Part shown: in pieces, positions 10,244 to 18,250 of the stretch
Numbering within the stretch: the first letter of the stretch is position 1
Layout: every line of letters starts with the position of its first letter
Source of the DNA: CAURNT01 sp963539215
GTDB lineage: Bacteria > Fusobacteriota > Fusobacteriia > Fusobacteriales > Leptotrichiaceae
Length of the DNA: 64,000 nt
Direction of reading: 5' to 3'
Assembly: GCA_963539215.1 (NCBI GenBank)
Contig: CAUTJT010000002.1
Coordinates: 124,001 to 188,000, forward strand
Position numbers and translations under genes: made by a program
The notes under the pieces: generated by a model
The model's input: only the letters and a program-made list of their open reading frames with translations
Database searches by the model: none
What the model was told of the DNA's origin: nothing

Positions 10244-10615
10244 TTACCCGTCTATATCTTCCTTGTTACCCATATTTTCTTTAAGTAACTTTGAAATTTT
10301 AATACTATATTCTATAGTATCATCCAAATGTACTCTAACTTCAGGTGTATATCTAATTTGTAAGTTGTCCCCTATCTTTTTTCTGAAAAAACCCTTAAGT
10401 TTTTCAAGATCTTGTAATAACTTCTCTTTATTAATATTTTCTTTATAATCTAAAACAGAAAATATTACATCTGCATATCTTGCATCACTTGATAAAGTAA
10501 CATTTTTAACAGTAACTAGATTTTTTATTTTTTCATTTTTAACATCAAATAATATAGAACTTCCTATTATTCTTGAAACTTCTTTTTCTAGACCTTTTCT
10601 TCTTCTATCGTTCAT
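10244..10615 (-). CDS. rbfA: Ribosome-binding factor A
   Basis: RbfA is a small KH-like protein that binds the 30S subunit and helps mature the 5' end of 16S rRNA. The 123-residue product starts RRRKGLEKEVSRIIGSSI and contains the VTLSSDARYADVIFSVL strand-helix segment and a VRVHLDDTIEYSIKIS C-terminal segment typical of the family. It lies directly after infB, as in most bacteria, eight bases beyond the infB stop. Confidence 0.95.
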   Translation of the reverse strand: MNDRRRKGLEKEVSRIIGSSILFDVKNEKIKNLVTVKNVTLSSDARYADVIFSVLDYKENINKEKLLQDLEKLKGFFRKKIGDNLQIRYTPEVRVHLDDTIEYSIKISKLLKENMGNKEDIDG

Positions 10616-10623
10616 AATATCAC

Positions 10624-13263
10624 CTATCTTGCTATTTGCTCAAGAACGTATGCTTCAATTACATCTCCAACTTTTATATCATTAAAGTCTTTAAATGAAA
10701 TTCCACAGTCTTGACCAAGCAATACTTCTTTAGCATCATCTTTATATCTCTTAAGTGCTGCAATTTCACCATCAAATATTATTATTCCATCACGTAATAA
10801 TCTAATCTTAGATGTACGTAGAACCTTACCTTCAACAACTAAAGCACCAGCTACATTACCAATATTTGAAATTTTAAATACTTCTTTAACTTCAAGTCTT
10901 CCATTGTATACTTCTTTAAATTCAGGATCTAACATACCTTTAATTGCTTTTTCAAGATCTTCTGTAACATGATATATTACGTTATAGTTTCTTATTTCTA
11001 CTTCTGATTTTTCAGATTCAGTTCTTGCACTATTTGTAGGTCTTACATTAAATGCTATTATTATAGCATTTGAAGCAGCTGCTAACATTACGTCACCTTC
11101 TGTAACTGCTCCAGCACTAGCTTGTATTATATTAATATTAACTTTATCTGTAGAAAGTTTAGATAATGATTCTTTAAGTGCTTCAACAGATCCTTTAGAA
11201 TCTGCTCTTATTATACACTTAAGTTCTTTTAATTGTTGATCTTCTAATTCCTTAGATAAACTTTCAAGTGATATATGTTTTTTCTTATTAAGTTCATTAT
11301 TTTTAACTTCATTTTTGAAGTCTTCTACAATTTTCTTAGCTTGTTTATCATTATTTACACAATAAAGCATATCCCCAGCTTCTGGTATTTCATTAAACCC
11401 AGTAATCTCAACAGGTTGAGATGGTCCAGCTTTAACTATCTTATTACCTCTATCATCTAACATACTACGAACTCTACCATGTGTTCCACCTGATACAAAT
11501 ATATCTCCAATTTTTAACTCTCCTTCTTGGATAAGAATATCTGCAACTGGTCCCATTTGAACGTCAAGTCTTGATTCTACAACTACAGCTTTTGCTCTCT
11601 TTTTAGAATTTGATTTAAGTTCCATAATATCTGCTGTAAGTAATATTGTTTCTAACAAGCTTTCTAAGTTTAATTTTTGTTTAGCTGAAATTTCTACCAT
11701 TTCAGTATCTCCACCCCATTCAGGTGAAATTAAACCATATTCTAATAATTCTTGTTTAACTTTATTTGGATTTGCTCCAGGTTTATCTATTTTATTTATA
11801 GCTACTATTATCGGAATATTAGCTTCCTTAGCATGTGATATTGCCTCTATTGTTTGAGGTTTAACTCCATCATCAGCAGCAACTATTAATATTGCTATAT
11901 CTGTAATATTAGCTCCTCTTACACGCATTTCTGTAAATGCCTCATGTCCCGGTGTATCTATGAAAGTAATTTTTCTATTATTCCATAAAACTTGATAAGC
12001 TCCTATTCTTTGAGTTATTCCACCTGCTTCTCCTTCTATTACATTAGTATGACGAAGAGCGTCAAGAAGTGAAGTTTTCCCGTGATCAACGTGTCCCATT
12101 ATTGTTATAACCGGAGCTCTTTCTGTTAGATCTTCTTCTCTATCTTCAAGTTCTAATAAATATTTATCTCCATAAGATAATTCAACTACTTCTTCTTTCT
12201 CAACTATTACATTGTACTCAAGAGCTACTTCTTCTGCTTCTTCTATAGTTAATATAGCATTAGCAGTTAACATCTTGCCTTGAAGAAAGAATTTCTTAAC
12301 TATATCAGAAGAATTTATACCTAATTTTTCTGATAAATCTTTAATAGAAATTTCTTGAGGAAGAACTACTATTCCTACTCCTCCATCTTCATCTCTTATA
12401 ACTTCAGATTTAATAGTTTTTTCTTTTTTCTTAACTTTTTTCTTTTCTTCTTTTCTAAAGTCTTGTCTTAATTCTTTTAATCTTCTTTCTTCTTCTTTAG
12501 CTTTTCTTTCATTTTCATATTTTTTCTTATCAAATTTAGATTTAACTTTCGCTGTATTTTTATTCTTAGTTTCATTTTCAATAGTAGGTATTTCTAAAGA
12601 AGCTTCTTTGTTGTTATTATTATCTTTTCTTGGACGTCTATCATCTCTAAAATTTCTTTCTTTATTATTCCCACCTTCATTATTTCTGAAGTTATTTTTT
12701 CTATCTGAGTTAAATTCTCTTTTTCCTTCTTCTCTATTATCTCTATTAAATGGTTTTCTTTCTCTATTAGAACCATCATTATTTCTGAAGTTATTTTTTC
12801 TATCTGAGTTAAATTCTCTTTTCCCTTCTTCTCTATTTCCTCTATTAAATGGTTTATCTTCAAAATTCTTATTACCATCTTTATCATTTCTTTTATTTCT
12901 AAAATCTCTATTTTCAGTTCTATTATCTCTATCTCTATTAAAGTTTTTATTATCTCTGTTGAAATTTCTATTATCTCTATTATCCCTATTATTATCCCTA
13001 TTATCTCTATTTTCCTTATTAAAAGGTTTCTTATTTTTATTATTAAATGTTAATTTCTCAGCAATTACTTCTTCTGTATGATTATTATGAACTTCTTTTT
13101 TTACCTCAACTTTTGGTTTAGGATTCAACTTATCCTTAATATCATTCATTTCATTTTCGGATAAAACTGAAAAATTACTCTTTTCATACCCAAATTCTTT
13201 TAATTTATGTACTAAATCTTTAGTTCCCATTTCTAATGATTTTGCAAATTCAAAAACTCTCAT
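10624..13263 (-). CDS. infB: Translation initiation factor IF-2 with Asn/Arg/Asp-rich N-terminal repeats
   Basis: IF-2 is the GTPase that places initiator tRNA on the ribosome. The 879-residue protein begins with a short IF2 N-terminal domain (FAKSLEMGTKDLVHKLKEFG), then a low-complexity region (about 75-220) rich in Asn, Arg and Asp, a Lys/Glu-rich linker, a second IF2_N-like domain, and the GTPase core: G1 GHVDHGKTS near 390, G3 DTPGHEAF, G4 NKIDKPG. Two beta-barrel domains and the C-terminal tRNA-binding domain follow. The low-complexity part contains a 99-base tandem duplication. The start overlaps the upstream gene by four bases (ATGA). Confidence 0.97.
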   Translation of the reverse strand: MRVFEFAKSLEMGTKDLVHKLKEFGYEKSNFSVLSENEMNDIKDKLNPKPKVEVKKEVHNNHTEEVIAEKLTFNNKNKKPFNKENRDNRDNNRDNRDNRNFNRDNKNFNRDRDNRTENRDFRNKRNDKDGNKNFEDKPFNRGNREEGKREFNSDRKNNFRNNDGSNRERKPFNRDNREEGKREFNSDRKNNFRNNEGGNNKERNFRDDRRPRKDNNNNKEASLEIPTIENETKNKNTAKVKSKFDKKKYENERKAKEEERRLKELRQDFRKEEKKKVKKKEKTIKSEVIRDEDGGVGIVVLPQEISIKDLSEKLGINSSDIVKKFFLQGKMLTANAILTIEEAEEVALEYNVIVEKEEVVELSYGDKYLLELEDREEDLTERAPVITIMGHVDHGKTSLLDALRHTNVIEGEAGGITQRIGAYQVLWNNRKITFIDTPGHEAFTEMRVRGANITDIAILIVAADDGVKPQTIEAISHAKEANIPIIVAINKIDKPGANPNKVKQELLEYGLISPEWGGDTEMVEISAKQKLNLESLLETILLTADIMELKSNSKKRAKAVVVESRLDVQMGPVADILIQEGELKIGDIFVSGGTHGRVRSMLDDRGNKIVKAGPSQPVEITGFNEIPEAGDMLYCVNNDKQAKKIVEDFKNEVKNNELNKKKHISLESLSKELEDQQLKELKCIIRADSKGSVEALKESLSKLSTDKVNINIIQASAGAVTEGDVMLAAASNAIIIAFNVRPTNSARTESEKSEVEIRNYNVIYHVTEDLEKAIKGMLDPEFKEVYNGRLEVKEVFKISNIGNVAGALVVEGKVLRTSKIRLLRDGIIIFDGEIAALKRYKDDAKEVLLGQDCGISFKDFNDIKVGDVIEAYVLEQIAR
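12679..12855 (-). repeat. 99-base-offset tandem repeat inside infB
   Basis: Two 78-base copies (about 12679-12756 and 12778-12855) differ at only a few positions. Each encodes FNR(G/D)NREEGKREFNSD followed by RKNNFRNN and an acidic residue plus Gly. Shorter RDN-type repeats continue to about 13020. This is an internal expansion of the IF-2 spacer, not a mobile element. Confidence 0.85.
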
Positions 13264-13847
13264 CTATCCACCTCCATTTTATTTAAAATTCCTCTTACAA
13301 CTTTTTTTGTTCTTATTCCTATTACAGTTACATTACTTGAAAAAATTGCTTTCAAAGAACTCTGCTTACTTATGAAAATTATTTTTGTATCATTTATTTT
13401 TGCACTCTTTTTCAATCTATTTATTTGTTTAGAATTAAGATCAGATGGTACAATTAACAATTGCACTATCTTATCTTTCATACCTTCAATATTATCATCT
13501 ACTCCATATACTAAATATTCAGATAATTTTAATTCTTCTAAAATATTAATTAAAATTTCTTCATTATCTTTTTTATTTGAAGTTGAATTAATATATTTCA
13601 ATGCTTTTTCAGCACTTTCTAATTTAAGTTTGTATTTCTTAAAAAACTTTTGAAATACTTCTATATCGTTTTTTATATATATTCCTCTATGTTGAATATT
13701 TTGATTTTCATCAAAAATATATTCTCCATTACTAGTTTCGACAAATTTCAAAAGTTTAGATTTTTCATCATTAGCACGTGTAATAACACATGTTCTAACA
13801 ACAACATTATTCTTGAATTTCTTCTGCTTCAACTTCTCCATCTTCAT
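13260..13847 (-). CDS. RnpM/YlxR domain fused to YlxQ-type L7Ae-like RNA-binding domain
   Basis: The N-terminal part (about 15-75) matches the YlxR/RnpM fold (DUF448): RTCV near the start, LLKFVETSNGEYIFD in the middle and RGIYI at the end. In Gram-positives this protein binds RNase P RNA. The C-terminal part (about 98-195) looks like YlxQ, an L7Ae-family RNA-binding protein (LVYGVDDNIEGMK, VQLLIVPSDL, IIFISKQ). Elsewhere ylxR and ylxQ are usually separate neighbours between nusA and infB; here one frame carries both. The start is uncertain: ATG 13847 or 13841 lies inside the nusA 3' end, with GAG-type Shine-Dalgarno bases nearby. The stop overlaps infB. The domain assignment is by eye and fairly strong. 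Confidence 0.8.
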   Translation of the reverse strand: MKMEKLKQKKFKNNVVVRTCVITRANDEKSKLLKFVETSNGEYIFDENQNIQHRGIYIKNDIEVFQKFFKKYKLKLESAEKALKYINSTSNKKDNEEILINILEELKLSEYLVYGVDDNIEGMKDKIVQLLIVPSDLNSKQINRLKKSAKINDTKIIFISKQSSLKAIFSSNVTVIGIRTKKVVRGILNKMEVDR

Positions 13848-14913
13848 CTACACTCGATTCTATATTTACTCTTAATTTACATAGCTTTCCTGCTAATTTT
13901 GTATTTATTCCTTTTTTACCTATGGCCAATGTTAATTGATCTGGATCTACTTCAACCTTAGCTATTATTTCTTCATCATTTCTTACTATTTCTACAGAAA
14001 TTAATTCAGCTGGATATAGTGCATTCTTAACAAATAGTCTTAAATCCTCATTCCATTCTACTAATTCTATTTTTTCTCCATTCAATTCATTTAAGACATT
14101 GTTTATTCTTAAACTATCCTTACCTATACAAGCACCTTTAATATCTAAATTTTTATCTTCAGAATATATTGCTACCTTTGATTTAACCCCAAGTTCTCTT
14201 GATATACCTTTAATAGATACTAATCCTTGTTTTATTTCAGGAACTTCTCTTTCAAATAGTTTAGCTAAATACTTATCATCACATCTAGTTAAATCAACTT
14301 TAGGATATTTCCCTGTAACATTTACACTTCTAACATAAGCACTAAACTTATCTCCTGCTTTAAAATCATCAGTTGGTAATAACTCTTTTTGTAATATAGT
14401 TACATCTAAATCATTCATATCAGAATAAAGATTACCATTTGGTTCAACTCTTTTAACAGTTAAATTAACTATTTCATTTTCAACCATTTTAAATTGTCTT
14501 ATCATTTCTTCTTTTTCTTTTTCTCTAACATATTGAACAATTATAGATTTTGTTCTTTGAATAGCATTTCTTTTAAATCCATCAGCTTTCAACTCTATTT
14601 TTATAACATCCCCTACTTTAGCTCTCTTATGATGTTCTTTAGCTTCATCTAAAGATATTTCTAAATCCTTATCATAAAACTTAACTATATTCTCTACAAC
14701 TGTTTTTTCTGCATACATTTTAACTACACCCTTTTCAGTTATATCAACACTTATATTTTCATGATCATTAAAATCTTTTTTGTATGCTGCTAAAAGTCCA
14801 GCTCTTAATCTTTCAAATAATTCTTCTCTTTTAATTCCTTTTTCTTTTTCTAATTCAATTATCGCATCTAAAAATATTGCCGTATCTTTTTTAGATCCCA
14901 TCTCCTTCCACAT
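13807..14913 (-). CDS. nusA: Transcription termination/antitermination protein NusA
   Basis: NusA binds RNA polymerase and nascent RNA and tunes pausing, termination and antitermination. Domains in order: N-terminal polymerase-binding domain (about 1-130), S1 domain (about 135-205), and two KH domains, the second containing LTLAIGKKGINTKLAGKL. The length of 368 residues shows the short form without C-terminal acidic repeats, as in Gram-positives. The start is not certain: ATG 14913 lies inside rimP with GAGAGG adjacent, and ATG 14901 with GGAG adjacent is the alternative. rimP overlaps it on the 5' side and the YlxR/YlxQ gene overlaps its 3' end, so the genes are tightly coupled. Confidence 0.95.
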   Translation of the reverse strand: MWKEMGSKKDTAIFLDAIIELEKEKGIKREELFERLRAGLLAAYKKDFNDHENISVDITEKGVVKMYAEKTVVENIVKFYDKDLEISLDEAKEHHKRAKVGDVIKIELKADGFKRNAIQRTKSIIVQYVREKEKEEMIRQFKMVENEIVNLTVKRVEPNGNLYSDMNDLDVTILQKELLPTDDFKAGDKFSAYVRSVNVTGKYPKVDLTRCDDKYLAKLFEREVPEIKQGLVSIKGISRELGVKSKVAIYSEDKNLDIKGACIGKDSLRINNVLNELNGEKIELVEWNEDLRLFVKNALYPAELISVEIVRNDEEIIAKVEVDPDQLTLAIGKKGINTKLAGKLCKLRVNIESSVDEDGEVEAEEIQE

Positions 14914-15391
14914 CCTCTCTAAAAGTCATATCTGACAAAACAAACGAAAGTCTTGCTTCTTTAATCTTATCTAAAGATATTTCAACAATTTCATCATCTG
15001 TATCATCTTGAACATATACTGTATTTTCTTTAAATTCTTTTAATTTCCCTTCAAATTTTTTCTTATTATTAACATTACTCTTAGTTTTAATCTTTATTTC
15101 TCTACCTAAGAATCTTAAAAAATCTTTTTCTTTCTTCAATTTTCTTTCAAGACCAGGTGTAGAAACCTCAAGATAAAACTTATCCTCTATCATCGTATCT
15201 ATTATAGGATCAATCTTAGTACTAAGGGCTACACAATCATCAAGAGTTGTTTCATTTTTTAAATTTTCTACATAAACTCTCAAGAAATTATAACCACCCT
15301 CACGAACATATTCGATATCAGCTAGTTCTAAATCAAGTTCTAATAAATACGGTTCTATCCTTTCTTCAATTAATTTTAATTTTTCCTCCAT
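14891..15391 (-). CDS. rimP: Ribosome maturation factor RimP
   Basis: RimP acts in early assembly of the 30S subunit. The 166-residue protein has the N-terminal alpha/beta domain (LELADIEYVREGGYNFLRVY) and a Sm-like C-terminal domain, with the signature DKFYLEVSTPGLERKLK joining them. It is the first gene of the run ending at lon, with GAGGTG seven bases before the ATG and a promoter about 60 bases upstream. A hairpin lies in its untranslated leader. Confidence 0.96.
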   Translation of the reverse strand: MEEKLKLIEERIEPYLLELDLELADIEYVREGGYNFLRVYVENLKNETTLDDCVALSTKIDPIIDTMIEDKFYLEVSTPGLERKLKKEKDFLRFLGREIKIKTKSNVNNKKKFEGKLKEFKENTVYVQDDTDDEIVEISLDKIKEARLSFVLSDMTFREDVEGDGI

Positions 15392-15414
15392 TATTTCACC
15401 TCTATTAAATTTAA

Positions 15415-15435
15415 AGAGTGGGCTTAACCCACTCT
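15415..15435 (-). promoter_or_regulatory. Hairpin in the rimP-nusA leader
   Basis: The inverted repeat AGAGTGGG/CCCACTCT with a 5-base loop lies between the predicted transcription start (about 15443) and the rimP ATG. On the minus strand it is followed by TTTAAATTT. It could end transcripts coming from the upstream gene or act as an attenuator inside the rimP leader. Confidence 0.55.
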
Positions 15436-15449
15436 CTTTCTTTTTCTTA

Positions 15450-15478
15450 ATTATACCACACTTTAAAATATATTACAA
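15450..15478 (-). promoter_or_regulatory. Sigma-70-type promoter of the rimP-nusA-infB run
   Basis: Read on the minus strand: TTGTAA (15473-15478), 17-base spacer, TATAAT (15450-15455), with an extended TGG before the -10 box. It is the only convincing promoter upstream of rimP. Confidence 0.75.
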
Positions 15479-15484
15479 GAACAT

Positions 15485-16606
15485 TTAAAAATCTTTATTT
15501 TCTAAATATTTTAATCCATAATCTGTTAAATATTTTTTAAATTTATTATAGTCATCTCTTATTTTAGTTGCAGATACATTAACCTGCATTCTTTCTTTAT
15601 CTATTAAATGTACATCTAGTTCTTTAGAAAATACCTCTCTATCAACAAAATATTTTAAATAATTTTCCTTATCTTGTATCTCATTTGTAAATATAGAATT
15701 AATATATACATTATTTGCTTTAAGCATTAAAGTAACTCTTTCAGCCCATTCTTTCCATCCATTAGGATAATAGTTTATACCTTCTTCTCTAAGAGTCAAT
15801 ATTTCTATTCTAGGCTCATTTTTAAATTCATTAAAAATAAAATTAAATCTATCTTTTTCAGAAATATATTTAGGTAATGTCGATTTTTCAATAAGTTCAT
15901 CATCTCTATTTTTCTCAAAACATATTACTATATATAATTTATCAACTAGTTCTAGTGCTTTTTTAATAAAATTCATATGACCTTTATGAAAAGGTATAAA
16001 TTTTCCAAATATTATTCCTGATTTAAACTTAGTGTCTAATTTTTTATTAATCATACTTATAGAGTTTATAAACAAATCATAATCTAAACACATTCCATTT
16101 AATACAGACATCAAAGTTTTTGAATTATAATACCCTATTCTAAGAATATCACCTAATAATTGACGCCTTAACTTAGAATCATCACTACCCATTAATTTAT
16201 TTTCTATCATATCAGATATAGTATATGTATATGTTTTAGTTATTTTTTTATCCTTATTATTTAAATATTCTAAAAATACATTATATATTACATTTTTATC
16301 TACATTTTCTACACCAATATTTCCTTCTTTATTAGCTTTATTTCTTGAAATATGAATATTTATTATATTTTTACTAACCCTATTATTTATCTTTTCTCTT
16401 ATTCTTTTACCTGTAAAATCAGGATCTGTAAGTATTATAATATTATTATTCTCTGAGAGTGCTTCTATTTGTTTAAGTTTCTTATCACTCAAACCTACAC
16501 TACCATGAAGGGGTATTATAGTTGCATCTATAACTTGAGAAATATTAGTAACATCATCCTTACCTTCAACTATAATAATATCATCTATCTTTAATTTATT
16601 TTCCAT
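15485..16606 (-). CDS. Ribonuclease M5 fused to NadR-type NMN adenylyltransferase
   Basis: Residues 1-185 match RNase M5, the Toprim nuclease that matures 5S rRNA: Toprim glutamate in VEGKDD (13-18), the DxD pair in LTDPDFTG (59-66), and the family C-terminal segment KLRRQLLGDILRIGYYNSK. Residues 195-373 match a nicotinamide-nucleotide adenylyltransferase: GKFIPFHKGH (201-210) is the nucleotide-binding HxGH motif and SATKIRDD (345-352) the ISTxxxR-type motif, closest to the NadR class. No ribosylnicotinamide kinase domain or DNA-binding domain is present. The gene follows pepD with one base between. One ORF, no sign of frameshift. Each half looks complete, so both activities are plausible; the reason for the fusion is unknown. 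Confidence 0.85.
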   Translation of the reverse strand: MENKLKIDDIIIVEGKDDVTNISQVIDATIIPLHGSVGLSDKKLKQIEALSENNNIIILTDPDFTGKRIREKINNRVSKNIINIHISRNKANKEGNIGVENVDKNVIYNVFLEYLNNKDKKITKTYTYTISDMIENKLMGSDDSKLRRQLLGDILRIGYYNSKTLMSVLNGMCLDYDLFINSISMINKKLDTKFKSGIIFGKFIPFHKGHMNFIKKALELVDKLYIVICFEKNRDDELIEKSTLPKYISEKDRFNFIFNEFKNEPRIEILTLREEGINYYPNGWKEWAERVTLMLKANNVYINSIFTNEIQDKENYLKYFVDREVFSKELDVHLIDKERMQVNVSATKIRDDYNKFKKYLTDYGLKYLENKDF

Positions 16607-16607
16607 A

Positions 16608-18080
16608 TTATTTCTCTAAATTATATGATTTCAAAATTTCTAATAAATAATCCCAAGTAATTTTAACACTTTCTAAGCCCATTCTTTCATCAGGAGTATG
16701 CGCTCCAAATATATCTGGTCCAAATGAAATAACATCTAAATCATGCATTTTATTAACAAATAGTCCACATTCAAGACCAGCATGAATAGCTTTAATTTCT
16801 ATTTCTTTCCCATATTTATTTTTATATACTTTTTCACTAAGTTTTCTTAAAGTAGAATCTTCTTTATATTCCCATGGATAAAATGAAGGAACTTTTTCTC
16901 CATAAGTTTCATATTTTTCACCTAATTCAATTAAATAATCTTGAAGTTCATCTAATTCTTTAATTTTTGAACTTCTTAATAAAGAATTTATTCTAAATAC
17001 CTTTTCATTACCTTCAACTTCTGTTTTAAGAACTCCAAAATTAAGAGATGTTTGAACCAAATCTTTAATTTCTTTGCTCATAGTTCTTACTCCATGAGGA
17101 AATTCATTATATAAAGCTATTAATTTTTTAGTATCTCTTACAGAAATTTTTCTTAAACCATTTTTATTCACTTCTTTTATTGAATATTTAAGAGATGGTT
17201 CATTTTTAAATTCAGTCTTTTTAACTTCTATATATGAAGCTAGTAGCTCATCAAGTTCTTTTAAATCAGACTTTGTAGCTATGTAAGCATGTGCTTCTCT
17301 TGGTATAGCATTATCCTTATTCCCACCATCAATTTCTATTAATTCAAAATCATATTTTATATTTAAATGTTTCAACGATTCAGATAATATTTTTATTGAA
17401 TTTCCTAAATTCAAATGTATTTCAGCTCCTGAATGACCTCCTTGAAGTCCTGTAATTTCAATTAAATATACCTTATCATCGTTTTCTAAATCTATAGTTT
17501 CAACCTTAGTTCTCAATTTAATTGTAGCCCCTCCTGCACTACTAACATAAATCTTACCTACTTCTTCAGTATCTAAATTTATCATTTTCTTACCTTCAAG
17601 AAGACTCATGTCTAAATTTTCAGCACCAGTCATAGCTACTTCTTCATCTGTTGTTATTAATACTTCAAGTTTTGGATGAGCTATTTCATTTGAATCAAGT
17701 ATAGCAAGTCCATAAGCAATAGCTATACCATTATCTGCTCCTAATGTTGTTCCTTGCGCTTTTAAATAACCATCTTCAATTTTTAATTTAATACCTTCTT
17801 TTTCAAAATCAAAATCTACATCTTTATTTTTTTCCCAAACCATATCCATATGACCTTGAAGAATTAAAGTTTCATATTTTTCATAACCTTTTGTTGCCTC
17901 TTTTTTTATTATAACATTATTAAAAGTATCTTGATGAACTTCTAAATTTCTATCTTTCGCAAATTTAACTAACCAATCACTTATTTGTTTTTCTTTACCT
18001 GAACCTCTAGGTATTTTTGAAATTTCTTCAAAAAAACTTAATACATTTTCAGGATAAATCCCTTTTGTAACTATATTCAT
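16608..18080 (-). CDS. pepD: Aminoacyl-histidine dipeptidase (PepD, M20 metallopeptidase)
   Basis: PepD-type enzymes cleave dipeptides such as Xaa-His in the cytoplasm using two zinc ions. Metal ligands are visible: His77 in LQGHMDMVW, Asp116 in TLGADNG, and Glu146-Glu147 in TTDEEVAMTG. The 490-residue length and the dimerisation domain insertion fit PepD (C-type M20). I chose ATG 18080 because AAGGAG lies eight bases before it; a GTG at 18089 would add three residues but is too close. Close to rnmV-nadR downstream and a 49-codon gene upstream. Confidence 0.93.
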   Translation of the reverse strand: MNIVTKGIYPENVLSFFEEISKIPRGSGKEKQISDWLVKFAKDRNLEVHQDTFNNVIIKKEATKGYEKYETLILQGHMDMVWEKNKDVDFDFEKEGIKLKIEDGYLKAQGTTLGADNGIAIAYGLAILDSNEIAHPKLEVLITTDEEVAMTGAENLDMSLLEGKKMINLDTEEVGKIYVSSAGGATIKLRTKVETIDLENDDKVYLIEITGLQGGHSGAEIHLNLGNSIKILSESLKHLNIKYDFELIEIDGGNKDNAIPREAHAYIATKSDLKELDELLASYIEVKKTEFKNEPSLKYSIKEVNKNGLRKISVRDTKKLIALYNEFPHGVRTMSKEIKDLVQTSLNFGVLKTEVEGNEKVFRINSLLRSSKIKELDELQDYLIELGEKYETYGEKVPSFYPWEYKEDSTLRKLSEKVYKNKYGKEIEIKAIHAGLECGLFVNKMHDLDVISFGPDIFGAHTPDERMGLESVKITWDYLLEILKSYNLEK

Positions 18081-18092
18081 ACATTTCACTCC

Positions 18093-18242
18093 TTATATTA
18101 TGTTATCTAACAACTCTTCTAAATATCTTCTTTCTTCTTGATTTAAGTCTATATTATTCTTCAACTTTTTAAGTATAGGATCTTCATTCCCTACACTACT
18201 TCTCTCAAGAATCTTAATAATTAATTTTTTATAAAATTCCAT
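18093..18242 (-). CDS. Small acidic/basic protein of 49 residues, unknown
   Basis: This short frame lies exactly between disA and pepD in the same direction. It begins with ATG 18242 preceded by AGGAG at six bases and ends at TAA 18093-18095, 12 bases before the pepD ATG. The product starts MEFYKKLIIKILERSS and ends RRYLEELLDNII; it is charged, probably two helices, without membrane segments. Good Shine-Dalgarno, snug spacing and normal codon use support translation. I do not recognise the family. Confidence 0.65.
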   Translation of the reverse strand: MEFYKKLIIKILERSSVGNEDPILKKLKNNIDLNQEERRYLEELLDNII

Positions 18243-18250
18243 CAGTACTC

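Noticed and set aside
12679..13020. Repeats considered as a possible CRISPR array
   Set aside because: The repeats stay in the infB frame, vary gradually and have no regular unique spacers.
12608..13081. Long Ser/Leu-rich frame on the plus strand opposite infB
   Set aside because: It is the antisense image of the Asn/Arg/Asp repeats, lacks a ribosome site and has no coding character of its own.
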